Below, piece by piece: positions 20,154-32,300 of a DNA stretch of 64,000 nt. The notes below the pieces were generated by a model. It searched no databases, was not told the DNA's origin, and saw only the letters and a list, made by a program, of their open reading frames with translations. The translations under genes and the position numbers were made by a program. The first letter of the stretch is position 1. Every line of letters starts with the position of its first letter. The stretch comes from a virus, in the IMG/VR virus record IMGVR_UViG_3300020056_002227, positions 105,743-169,742 of that record; one strand, written 5' to 3'.

Positions 20154-23100
20154 ATGTCGACATTAATTAGGCTTCGCAGAAGTGCTGTCCCCGGCCGTGC
20201 ACCGACTACTGCACAACTTGAATTGGGTGAGATCGCACTTAATACTGCTGACGGCAAAATTTATATTAAGAAATACGATGCTGTTGCAAATACAGAAAGC
20301 ATCGTAGAGTTCAGCGCTGATCCTAATGATATCTTGGCGCTGATCAAAACTGTCGATGGTGCCAACTCTGGACTAGATGCAGATTTACTTGATGGTTTAG
20401 ATTCTACTCAATTCCTCCGTTCAGACCAAGACGATACCTTACAGGGTAGTCTAGTTATTACTGGTGATCTTACTGTATCAGGAAATACGACATATGTCAA
20501 TACAGAAACTATTAATCTTTCTGATAACATTATCACTCTTAATGCTAATCACACAGGCAGTCCGACTCAAAATGCTGGTCTCGAAGTTGAAAGAGGAACA
20601 TCAAATACAGTAACACTTCAATGGAATGAAACTGGTGATTACTGGGAAATTGCTTCTGGTGGTATCACTGGCAGAATTCTTACTACTGGAGATGAGGGTG
20701 CTGGAAACGGTTTAGATTCCGACACACTCGATGGCCAAGAAGGCACATACTACCTAGACTATAATAACTTCTTTAATGTACCCCCTGCAACACTTGACTT
20801 GACCTTAAACGGTAAAGTTACGGGTACTGCATTCTCTAATACCGGGGTGATGACCCTTACCACAGAATTAGCAAATACTGGTGTGGTACCCGGTACTTAT
20901 GGAACACCTTCACAGATCCCTGTCATTACAATAGATGAAGATGGTCGTATCACCTCCGCGGGTAATACCGCTGTAGCGGGGGTTGACAATTTTACATGGG
21001 ATTCTTCGAATAACCAGTTAGTGTTGACTACGGGTGATGGTTCGATCTACAACATCTACCTGAATCAATTCAAAGATATTACGGTAGAAGATCTTACAGC
21101 CAATTCGGTCAATATCACCAATCTAGGCTTCGATACACTCGATGTTGAAGGTGATATCAGCGCAAACAATATTCACGTTACTGGAACAATTGACGGTAGA
21201 GACATTGCAGCAGATGGTATTGTATTAGATGGTCTGGCTGCCGCAACCACTACACTCAATATCTCTGGTAAAGTCACAGGATCTGCGGTATCAAATAATA
21301 ATGTCATTGATATCGTTACCGAACTTGCAAATACTGGTGTTGTATCAGGAACCTATGGTACATCTTCACAAATACCTATCGTCACAGTTGATGAAGACGG
21401 CCGAATTACAGCAATGTCGAATACAGCCGTTGCTGGGGTTGATGCAGTTGAGTGGTATAGTGCAAACAGTACCCTATCGATTCAGACCGGTGACGGTTCG
21501 GTTTTCAAGAATGCGATTGATCAATTCGACGAAATTACCGTTACTGGTGATATCATCGTCAATGGTACGGTTGATGGCAGAGACGTTGCATTAGATGGTG
21601 CAAAGCTTGATCGATTAGAAGAAGATTTAACTGTCACGTTAACCGGAAAGGTGACAGGAAGCGTGACATCAAACACAGGTATTGTGGCAATTCCCACCGA
21701 ATTAGCAAATACTGGTGTTACTGCTGGAACATACGGTTCGGCAATAAGGGTACCAATTTTCACGGTTGATGAAGACGGTCGAATTACCAGTGCGACTGAT
21801 GTTTCTTCCCCTTCTGGAACCACAGTACAGAATGTCGATTGGTTGGTTGCGAATAATACCCTTCAAGTTTATTTGACAAACGGCACGCTGTTCAATACTC
21901 TGATAGATCAATTTACAGGTCTTGATGCAGATACTCTTGATGGTCTTCATGCAGCAGATATCACAGCAATTGCGGCAAACAATGTTGGAAATGGTACAAT
22001 TTCCATTGAGGCAAATACTGGTCTTACTGGTAGTGGCGTATTCACACTTAACCAATACACTGATCTTTCGATTGATATTGCTCATGCTGATACATCCTCA
22101 GTCACAGATACGAACAATGCTGATGGAAATGTTTTAAGAAACATCACCTTTGATACATTCGGTCACGTTCAGACGATCAGTTCATTCGACCTCGATACCA
22201 GATATTATACCATCAATCAGTTAGATGGTGGTCAATTAGATAATCGTTATTATACTGAAACTGAATTAAATTCTGGTACATTGGATTTCAGATATTACAC
22301 CGAAGTAGAATTAAATGCTGGTGCTCTTGATGGTCGATACTATACAGAAGCAGAATTAAATACCGGACAGCTAGATAGTCGTTATTACACCGAGACGGAA
22401 TTAAACAACGGCCAATTAGATACCCGATACTATACTGAAACCGAATCTGATCAACGGTTTGTATTCAAGGCCGGCGATACAATGACGGGCGATTTGACTG
22501 TCACCGCAAACGTCGACATTACTGGAACACTCACGGCAGGAATCATTGATAGAGATCCCAATATCACCGTCGCTTTGTCTGGTGATATCGCTGGTTCTGG
22601 CAACACGACACTTACAAATTTACAGAATGGTACAATTAATATTGTCACTACTGTACAGCCTGATTCAGTAGCACTCGGTACAGACACTACCGGTGATTAT
22701 GTCGAATCTGTTTCGAATACGGTAGGTATCATTATTACTGGAACGACTGGAGAGGGTGGTATACCGATTATTGGTCACGCTGATACCTCCAGTGTTATTA
22801 ATGTATCAACCTCTGGTAAAGATATTATTTCTAGTGTTGATTTTGATCAGTTTGGTCATGTCACTGCACACACCACAAGAACTCTTGATTTCTTAACTGA
22901 GGCTGAACTAGACGCACGATATGTAAATGTCACCGGCGACACGATGACTGGTGATTTGATTGTAAATGCAAGTATAGAGCAAGATCATGCTCGATTTACA
23001 ACGGAATCACTAACGACAACAAGTACCAGTCAAGTGGTTCTTTCTTCATTCAACGCCACGACTTATAATAGTGCTGAGGTTGTAATCACAGCAACACAAG

Positions 23101-23303
23101 GAATAAATAGACATATAACTAAATTGCTTATTGTTCACGATGGAAGTACTGCATCTGCCACGGAATTTGGTTCAATAGCTACTGGCTTCGATCTTGCATT
23201 ATATGATGTATCGATCGGTAGTGGCAATGTAAGAATCAATGTTACTCCTGCTAGTACATCTTCAACAACATTCAAGGTAGTGACCACGCTGATTAAAGAT
23301 TAA
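20154..23303 (+). CDS. Tail fibre with RYYTExEL tandem repeats, 1049 aa
   Basis: The N-terminal attachment motif (LGEIALNTADGKIYIKK) parallels that of the fibre at 13052. It is followed by LDADLLDGLDSTQFLRSDQD, a fibre motif shared with the next, giant gene. Three modules of about 130 residues carry GKVTG, TELANTGV, GTYG and VDEDGRIT. Near residues 683-770 lie six 17-residue units of the form RYYTExELNxGxLDx. VDFDQFGHVTAH and a final beta domain without an S74 chaperone follow. AAAGGG lies 7 nt before the ATG. It is most likely a homotrimeric virion fibre sharing modules with its neighbours through duplication and recombination. Confidence 0.8.
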   Translation: MSTLIRLRRSAVPGRAPTTAQLELGEIALNTADGKIYIKKYDAVANTESIVEFSADPNDILALIKTVDGANSGLDADLLDGLDSTQFLRSDQDDTLQGSLVITGDLTVSGNTTYVNTETINLSDNIITLNANHTGSPTQNAGLEVERGTSNTVTLQWNETGDYWEIASGGITGRILTTGDEGAGNGLDSDTLDGQEGTYYLDYNNFFNVPPATLDLTLNGKVTGTAFSNTGVMTLTTELANTGVVPGTYGTPSQIPVITIDEDGRITSAGNTAVAGVDNFTWDSSNNQLVLTTGDGSIYNIYLNQFKDITVEDLTANSVNITNLGFDTLDVEGDISANNIHVTGTIDGRDIAADGIVLDGLAAATTTLNISGKVTGSAVSNNNVIDIVTELANTGVVSGTYGTSSQIPIVTVDEDGRITAMSNTAVAGVDAVEWYSANSTLSIQTGDGSVFKNAIDQFDEITVTGDIIVNGTVDGRDVALDGAKLDRLEEDLTVTLTGKVTGSVTSNTGIVAIPTELANTGVTAGTYGSAIRVPIFTVDEDGRITSATDVSSPSGTTVQNVDWLVANNTLQVYLTNGTLFNTLIDQFTGLDADTLDGLHAADITAIAANNVGNGTISIEANTGLTGSGVFTLNQYTDLSIDIAHADTSSVTDTNNADGNVLRNITFDTFGHVQTISSFDLDTRYYTINQLDGGQLDNRYYTETELNSGTLDFRYYTEVELNAGALDGRYYTEAELNTGQLDSRYYTETELNNGQLDTRYYTETESDQRFVFKAGDTMTGDLTVTANVDITGTLTAGIIDRDPNITVALSGDIAGSGNTTLTNLQNGTINIVTTVQPDSVALGTDTTGDYVESVSNTVGIIITGTTGEGGIPIIGHADTSSVINVSTSGKDIISSVDFDQFGHVTAHTTRTLDFLTEAELDARYVNVTGDTMTGDLIVNASIEQDHARFTTESLTTTSTSQVVLSSFNATTYNSAEVVITATQGINRHITKLLIVHDGSTASATEFGSIATGFDLALYDVSIGSGNVRINVTPASTSSTTFKVVTTLIKD
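22199..22460 (+). repeat. Six 51-nt RYYT(E/I)xxL units
   Basis: Tandem 17-residue units begin RYYT and end with G-Q/T/A-L-D-x. They are near-regular at the protein level, with scattered silent changes at DNA level. Confidence 0.85.
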
Positions 23304-23311
23304 AATAAATA
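23304..23311 (+). promoter_or_regulatory. Late-promoter-like box AATAAATA
   Basis: Seven of eight matches to the T4 late box, starting at the stop codon of the upstream fibre gene and 43 nt before the giant fibre gene ATG at 23355. Confidence 0.5.
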
Positions 23312-23354
23312 GATTAGTAAAAAATTAAACGCCTATCTGGGGAGAGTGAACCGA

Positions 23355-26300
23355 ATGGCAAATGATAAAAAGTTTATAGCCAAAAATGGCCTATTGACTC
23401 CACAAAAAGCGATCATTGGATCGACTACCGATAACGGTGTAGATGAATTACAGGTTACCGGAACAAGTAATCTTGCCGGTGCTGTAACAATTGAAAACGC
23501 CACTGCATCTACGATATCACTTGAGGTCGAAAACACTGGTGCCGGTGGCTTTACCCCAACAGCAAATATTGCTAAATTTACTGGTGATATAGATTCACTC
23601 TCTATTCAAAATGTGATAGGTGGTTCTTATCGCATTACCAATCCGGGCAATAACAATAGAATAATTTTTTATAATAACACATCTGGCATTGATATTCAAT
23701 ATGCTGGATCAAGTCGTCTTGCAATAACTTCCACGGGAAATGATTTCTCTGGGTTGAATACCACTACTATCGATGGTAACAGAATTATCACGGTATTAGA
23801 TCAGGCAAGTCAAGGTGGTTCATTTGACGCTGCTACTCTTGATCAATTAGACTCCACACAATTTGTTCGGTCAGATGAATCTGACACAATGAATGGTAGT
23901 TACATCATTACAGGCGACCTCACAGTCAGTGGTAATACAACCTTCATTAACACGGAACAATTACTTGTTGCAGATAACATCTTCACTCTTAACTCGGACT
24001 TCACAACTGGAAACCCGACCGAAGATGCTGGAATGGAAATCCGTAGAGGTGGTCAAGCAAATTCTTCGTTTGTTTGGGATGAAACGAATGATTATTTCAA
24101 ACTAATTTCTGCTGGAACAGATCTTGGTCGTATCATCACCACTGCTGATGAGGGCCCGGGCAATGGATTTGATGCAGACACCGTCGATGGCTTGCATGGA
24201 TATCAATTCTTAAGATCAGACGTCGACGATACCGCAAATGGCAATATTACAATCCTAGGTGGATTGACGGTTGGAGATGGTAACGGCCCTGCTCGAATCG
24301 ATATGAACGGTTCTGGTCAGGCAAGAACAATCTACACAAATAACGGCGAGATTGGTTTCCTCAATTCTGGCTATAACTGGGCCGTTAAATCAGATGCCAA
24401 TGGTGATCTTGAAGTAGAACGCGATGTTGAAGCAGGCAGAGATGTACTAGCAGATGGTGATGTTACTGCTCAAAATAATATTACTGCAACCACTGGAAAT
24501 ATTACTGCTACTGCTGGTTCTATCTCTGCTGCAACCACTGTAACAGCCGGTACAGATGTTATAGGTCAACGATTTGTAGATGCTGACGATAATGCTTACT
24601 ATGCTGATCCGGCAAGTAATTCGATTTTTAGTGGCCTAGGGTTAGATGATAATCTTTTCCATAACGGTGATACAGATACCAGACTACGATTCGAAACCGA
24701 TCACATCAAATTAGAAACTGGTGGTAACGTTCGATTCGATGTTAATAATTCAAGAGTATTGGCTTCACTCGACACATATGTCCCTAATCTTGTAGTCAAT
24801 GATGCAATCATTCATAATAATGATACAGATACTCGAATTCTTTTTACCACTGACGTTGTTCAAATTGATACGGGTGGTAGCACAAGATTACAAGTAGATA
24901 ATGCTGGTGTAGATATATTCGGCAATCTCGACGTTACTAATACAGCAACTGCAAATACAGTAATAGGTCTCACCTCGATGAGATCGCCGATTTACTACGA
25001 TACAGATAATGATTCATATTTCGGTAACTTTGCTGGCACATCGGTGATGAATGATATCAGCATCGATGATTATATTTCTCATAATGGTGATGCTGATACA
25101 TATTTCGGTTTTGTTGGCCCAGATCAAATCAGATTTGCTACGGGTAATGCACAAAGACTTTATATTAGTAATAGTCAGATTGAATCTTCGGTTTATTTCT
25201 ATGCTCCAAGATTCGTTGATTTGGATAATAACAGTTATTATGTTGATCCAAACAGCACTTCTATTCTATCAACGGTTAATGTTGATGACTGGTTGCAACA
25301 TATTGGTAACGAAGATACTCGCATAGGCTTCCCTGCAACTGATACGATCAATATACAGACTGATGGTTTCACAAGATTTATTGCCAATAATAGTCAGGTA
25401 ACAGTAACCACCGATCTCAAAGTAGACGGTAACATTATCTCTGGTGGTGACGGCATCTTTGACGGTGACGTATACGCATCTAAATTCATCGATTCAGACG
25501 ATAATAATTATTACGCAGACCCAAATGCCACATCCGTGATGAAGACAGTTGGCATCGATGACTACATCGTACATAATGGTGATTCTGATACCAAGATTGG
25601 ATTCTTAATGAATGATACTCTGCAAATGGATGCAGGTGGAACGACAATTTTCATCGCGCAATCTACTGCAGCAGAATATTACGTCGACCTTTATGGTGAA
25701 GATGCCTATTTCAGAACATTCTACGATAATGACAATTCTGCTTACTTCTTGAATCCAGCCGAAACGGGCGTTTCTTTGAATGTTGCTGGTCTTGTAAGAA
25801 CAGGAAACGGATCCGCAGCAGGCCCGGCCTATTCATTCGGCAGTGATACCAATACCGGCATGTATCGAAAGGGAGCCGATCAGATTGGATTCTCGGCTGG
25901 AGGTAACGAAGAGTTAGTTGTTTACAATAACAGAGTAGAGGCACCGGGTGAAGTTAGATCCCCTATCTTTTACGATTTAGCCACTCCAGCATATTATGGT
26001 GACTTTGCCTCAACATCTCAAATGAATCGTATCGATATCGATGATTATATTCGCCATCGAGGTGATACCAATACCTACATGGGATTCGATGCAGCAGATA
26101 GTTGGGGTGTTTGGGCCGGTGGCACGAAGAGATTAGGTATTGATACTGACTCAGCAGACTTTACTGTTGATGTATACGCACCTAAATTTATTGATAGCGA
26201 TAATAACAGTTACTACCTCGATCCTGCTGATACAAGCACATCTGCCACATTGAATGGTAAGGTGTTAATCGGTAATGTCTCCGATGCTGCAAGATGGGAT

Positions 26301-29300
26301 GACAACACGGGTAACGGTGGCATCTCGTTAATGAATCATGGTTCATATGCTTCGGGACAAAATACAACTGTAGGAATCAGTGGTAATTACGCTGGTGGTT
26401 ATTCATTGATGTATCTCAATAGAATTGATCCTAACACAAATCCTTTCAATGCCGGCAATAGATACATTCATTTTTACCATGATGGAAATCAAGGTACAAA
26501 TTTAAGTGGTGACAGTAGTGGTAATCTCTATTGGTTGATGCTAGCCGGTACATCGCAATCATACTGGACACAAGCAGGATCTACTATATTTACTATCAAT
26601 GATAATGGTAATCTTGTTGTCGGGGGTAGTAGCCCAACGTATACAGACGGAGGTGACAATACACCTCTTACTGCAGCAATCAATCCTGCTAAACTGCACG
26701 TCAATGGATCTATCTACCTCAATGGTGCTAATGACGGTATTATCTTCGGTAGAGGAACTGCGTCATTCTTAAGAGATGAAGAACTAGGATTTGGGTGGGG
26801 CGGTGGTTGGTATATGACCGATGCTACCTACTTGCGTGTTCGAAATAATAAGGCTGTTTATTCTGGTGGAGATGCGTATTTCAATCGTTATTATGATACA
26901 AACGCAACAAGCCGCTGGATAGAGCCAGGTGGTGGTGGTATCCTCGCTGGTAATTTTGAGTTTGCAGCTACAGATACTGGTACATCTTATTCGACTGCTG
27001 CTATTGAACTTCGTGAATCTAACTATACTGGTAACGGTACTGCTACTCCACCTCGCATTTCTTGGCACTGGGGCGGTGTTGTTGCTTCACAAATGGCTAT
27101 CGAATCGTCTGGCCGCATTGTTGTCAGAAACAATCCCGGTAATGGTTATGAGGCGTTTGGTGCTGGAAATATCTATGGTACAAAATTCTGGGATATAGAC
27201 AACAATAACTTTTCATTTGAACCCAATGTATCTAATGCTTGGAGATTACAGACTCCAACCGGCTACCTCGATTTTGGTTCAATGAACGCTAGTTATCTTC
27301 ACTTCCAAACAGATAGGCCAGCATTCTACTTTAACCAACCAGTAAGTTTCGATGGTAATATTGCTGGTTATGGTGGTAATGAGACTGCATCGTTTGCTCG
27401 ATACTACGATAGTAATGATACCGATTATTGGGTAGACCCTCATACATTCTCGCGGATGAACGGTATCAATTTCGGTATACCAGGAAATGGAACAAATACC
27501 AAAGGCCGTTACCTTTCAATTGAAGGTAATACTGACGGAAGTGGGGAAGGTTCTTCAAGGATCTTCTTTGCAGAGCATAACAGCACGACAGGTTCAATGT
27601 CTGCTTACGGCATGTCTCTTGGTTATAGAGGTGGAGCTACAAGTATTGTTGGTGGTGATGGAAATACATGGACGGGCTTAAGTCAGATCAATAACGGTGA
27701 ATGGGGTCTATGGGGCCACAATGGTTCTGCCATTGGTTCATGGGCAATGAAAGGACCAAGAGACGGCACCTATGTTGTTGCCTCGGGTTCATTCCGTGCT
27801 CCTATTTTCTATGACTGGACAAGCTCTTCTTGGTACGTCAATCCAGACGGTGATTCAAGACTCAATACAATTACTCTTGATGGTAATGCTGTACAGCTTA
27901 GAGAACCCACTGGAAACTATGGTTCATTCATGGTTGATGGTGGTGCTAGAGGTGGTTACGAAGGATTCTCAATCGGTGGCCGTGTTGTCTTTATGCACAA
28001 CAATGCATCGGCTTCTGGTATTTACGACGATGTTAATAACCAATGGATGGCAAGATTTAATCTTGGTTCTAATGTCGATCTCCGCTATGCTGGTGTTGTA
28101 CAAGCAGAAACTGCAAACGGTTATTTCCTTGCTAATAATGAGATTCGATCACCAATCTTTAGAGACACGACATCGCCTACTACATGGTTCGTAGATCCTT
28201 CGGGTACTTCTCGAGTCAACACACTGAGAACAAATCGAATTTATCCCGCGTACGATAATGACACAAGCATTTATATCGACTATGTTGGTGGTGATTATGG
28301 ATCACTTCAGATTAATGGTGGTGGTAAAAACGGTTGGAGAGGTCTATCTCTTCTAGGTCAATTCGTATGGATGACACCTGGTGATGGCGCTCGAAACGGC
28401 ATCTATAACGACATTGATAATCAATGGCAACAGCAATGGTATCGTGGTGCCGGTTCAATATTATATTATGCAGGCGGTTCACAATTCTCAATTGAAAACG
28501 GTTATGCTCTCGCAACAAATCAAATGCGAGCTCCAATTTACTATCCACCATCTACTACCTCCTATTATCTGGATCTTGATAGAGGAAATACAAATCAGGC
28601 ATTGAGAGTCGGTGGTATCATAGAAAGAGTTGGATTCCAAACCTCTGGTGATGGTAACAATAACATTTTCAATCGTGCTCAAGATTATTCTCATTGGATT
28701 TGGCAGACAGCAACTGATTGGGGTATTTTCTGGGCTGGAAACAACAACCCATATCGTTCATATTTCAGTACCTCAAACCCGAATGAAATCGTCTTTATTG
28801 GTAATGGTAATCTCAGAGCTTCTATTGATCTGGATGATGGACGTGCTCACTTTACAGGTAATGTTAGTGCTCCAGACTTTTTACTAAATGGTGGCAATGA
28901 AGATATATCGTTGAACCCAGCATATGGTTCTGGTGGTGCGGATCTTGTACTCTTTGATATGACACCATATTTTGAGGCTCGTGTTACTCGAGTTTTGAGG
29001 GGAGCTGAAAACAATTTAACTGGTACGACATCTGAATATGTTAAAGGTGACGGACCATTTGCCGGTTCTTATGTTCTCCAAACATCTAATTACCGTACAT
29101 TCTATTCTGATTATATTCCAGTTGTGCCAGGTGAAGATCTGTACGGTGAAATTTCTCATAGAGTCGTTTCTGGATCTGGTGGTAGACTATACTACGGTAT
29201 CGAAAGATTCGATAAAGATAAGAGACCGATCGCAGGCAATACAGGTACTACATACTTCGTAGCTGGTGGTAGCATTTATACGAACACTACTTGGCAGACA

Positions 29301-32300
29301 CAAAGAGCTCATACAACTCTTCCAACCAGCCACACACCATACAATGGATCAGACGGTGGTGGTGTACACTGGGTAAGAATTCGAATTCTAATCAACTACA
29401 ATTCCGGTGGTGCTCTTAGACAGATCGGTGGCATTATGCTTAAACGGCGTAATGTTGAGTCTAATTTACTCGTCGATAACATCGTAGCAAATGACATTCT
29501 TGCAGATGATATTACTGCCGATAATGTTGATGCATATCGATTCAGAGATCGTGATGCGACTGGATATTATGTTGAACCTGCTAACATAACCCAATCTGCT
29601 CGTTTCAGAGGTCAAACCTACTACGGGCCGAATGCTACTTGGGGCGCTTACTTAACGGTTGGTGGCGACGGCCGAAACGGCTATATCAATAGTGGTACTG
29701 CTTCTGTTGCTACTACAAACGGTAATTTACACCTTGATTCTGGATCCGGTTACAATACCTACATTAATTACTATGACGGAAGTAATATTTACTTTGGTAC
29801 TGGAGGCAACGCAACACATTCAGTATGGGAAAGTAACGGTGATCTTAGAATTGGTGGTTCCGGTTCCACGGCCGCTTCAGGATTTAAGCTTCATGTAGAT
29901 GGAAACACTTATGTAAATGGTAATGTAAGAGCTAATAGATTCGAAGACACTTCGTCTCCTAGTAGTCGGTACGTTGACCCTGCTAGCACTTCACAAATCA
30001 ATCGACTTAATGTTAATGAAATTAAGTCTTTCCCGAGTCCACAATACGGACAACTTTTCTTTGATCACAGCGGCATCGCATACCCCAGTGGAAGAAGTCA
30101 GGTAGTTGGTACAGGTCTAGGAATTTACTCTTCTTATAGTGGAGGTTCCGGCAATCCATTTACTTACGACATTACAGCGTCTTTCAATAATAATGGAAAG
30201 GCATTTGAAATTGCAGCCGACTGGATTAATACGAACAGAACACCTCTATTAGTAAGATCTCTTAGAGATTGCTGTCAGAACTGGACACCTTGGACACAGA
30301 TTGCTACATCAGGTGTAGAATTCCTTACTGGTGCTGGAATCAAGGCTCCATGGTTTGCAGATAGCGATAATGATTTCTATAGAATGGATCCAGCCAGTAC
30401 CTCGCAAATTAATGCCATGAATATGCGTGGCACATTGAATATGGAGTTCGGCGCACAGATCAACTTACGTGCACCAGGTACGAACAACCTTCGTGGTTAT
30501 ATTCAGGTACGAGACTCGAACGACGGCCACTTAAGAATTGCTACCTCGGGTGGTGAAGATATTCGCTTCATGGATGGCGGCCTCGATGGTCAATGGAATA
30601 TGATTATCAGAGGCGATGGTAATACTCTGATTAATAACTACATTGACGCTACAAGATTCAGAGATCGTAATGATCCATCCAATTACTATGGTGACTTTGC
30701 TTCTACATCGATAATGAATCAGGTCGACGTAAATCGAATTAGAAGTAGAAATTCAACCGGTTACTTCTGGGATGGAAATGAAGACCTTGCGATGTATGTC
30801 TATGGTGAGATTTCTAACTCTAACTATGCAACCGGTAATTTACAGCCAGGTGCTCTGAATATTGGTCGAACAGATCGTAACTATAGATTTACTGGAGACG
30901 GTGGAAGTTGGGCAGGTGATATTCGTGCTGGAATCTTGGCCAACTGTTCTGAATACTGGGAATTTGCACTTCATGACTCAGGTCGATCTGTTGAATCCCT
31001 TTTGTATTATGATACGGCAAACATTCACATTGGTCGAAATATTGGCTGGGGTACTTCTCGTGTAATTCATCCGGGTGGTACGGCATCTACTATCTATACG
31101 GATTGGACTAACACTGGTTATTACTTGAACCCTGAAGGTCTCAATGATTCGAATATTAATGGTGTGAATAACCGTACATCGGCTATGATGGGCATGCCTG
31201 GGCATACAAGAAATTCAGGTTATTATTACAGAGCAAGACCGAGACAAACTAGTAATACCGACTATTGGACAGGTGCCTTTGGTTGGGGTCGTATCGACAT
31301 GAACCAGGTTGCAACATGGGGTTCTGGCTTTATTGATTCTTGGAGTAATCCACCTAACCAACCTTCGGGTACATCTCACTGGGTTGGTGCTCAGGCCTTC
31401 CACTATAGAAATAGTAATACATCTGGTTATGGCTGGCAGATGGTTGGTGGTCCCATTGAAGGATTGAGATTCCGTTCCTCTTGGCCAAGCTGGAGATCGT
31501 GGAGAAATATTGTAGTAGGTGGTGTCAACGATGGCTCTGCTGCCGGCACGATTTACGCACCTAGATTTACTAATACAACTAATACCGGCTATTATGGTGA
31601 CTTCGACACAACGTCAAGAATGAATGTTATTGACATTAACGAAGGGTATAACTACGGCTGGTGGAGAAATAGAACCTCAGGTCGCGGCTTATATAGCCAG
31701 GCAAATGGCAGACACTTCTATAGCCCGGGCAACGTGTATTGGCATATCGATGGTAGAAGTGATGTTGGTGGCCTTATTTTCTACGATCGTTATAATAGTT
31801 CACAGGGCAGTGGTACAGGTCGTCGTGGTTACGTATACTACGATGGTTCCGGCTTCGGTCTTTTACACAGCGGTGGAGGCTGGGCAGTTCGAACAGTTTC
31901 TGGTACTACAGAACTTTATGGTAATGCCTATGCTGGAACATTCCGAGCAAATATCATCTATGATCGTGACAACGGTGATGGTTGGTATTGGAATGGTGGC
32001 GGTACTTCTAGGTCTAATGTAACAATTACCAATACGAGCTATTTTAGTTCAAATACGAATAGAGGTTATGCGGAAGGTTACGGTACCAGAGGTTCCGCAC
32101 TGCGCAGAATATCCTATATTTCGATGAACAACGGAAGCAGTGCTTGGAATAGCTATAACTATCACGGTATTGCATCTACTAACTCATCTAATAACTTTGC
32201 TGATAGTATATCGATTAACTCTTACAATGATATTACTATGCGGCTTGATTCGAATAGCAATAATACAAACAGCTATCTACGAATCATGGATAATACTGTC

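Noticed and set aside
23346-23354. GTG at 23346 as the start of the giant fibre
   Set aside because: It lies almost on top of the GGGGAG site. ATG 23355 has correct spacing.
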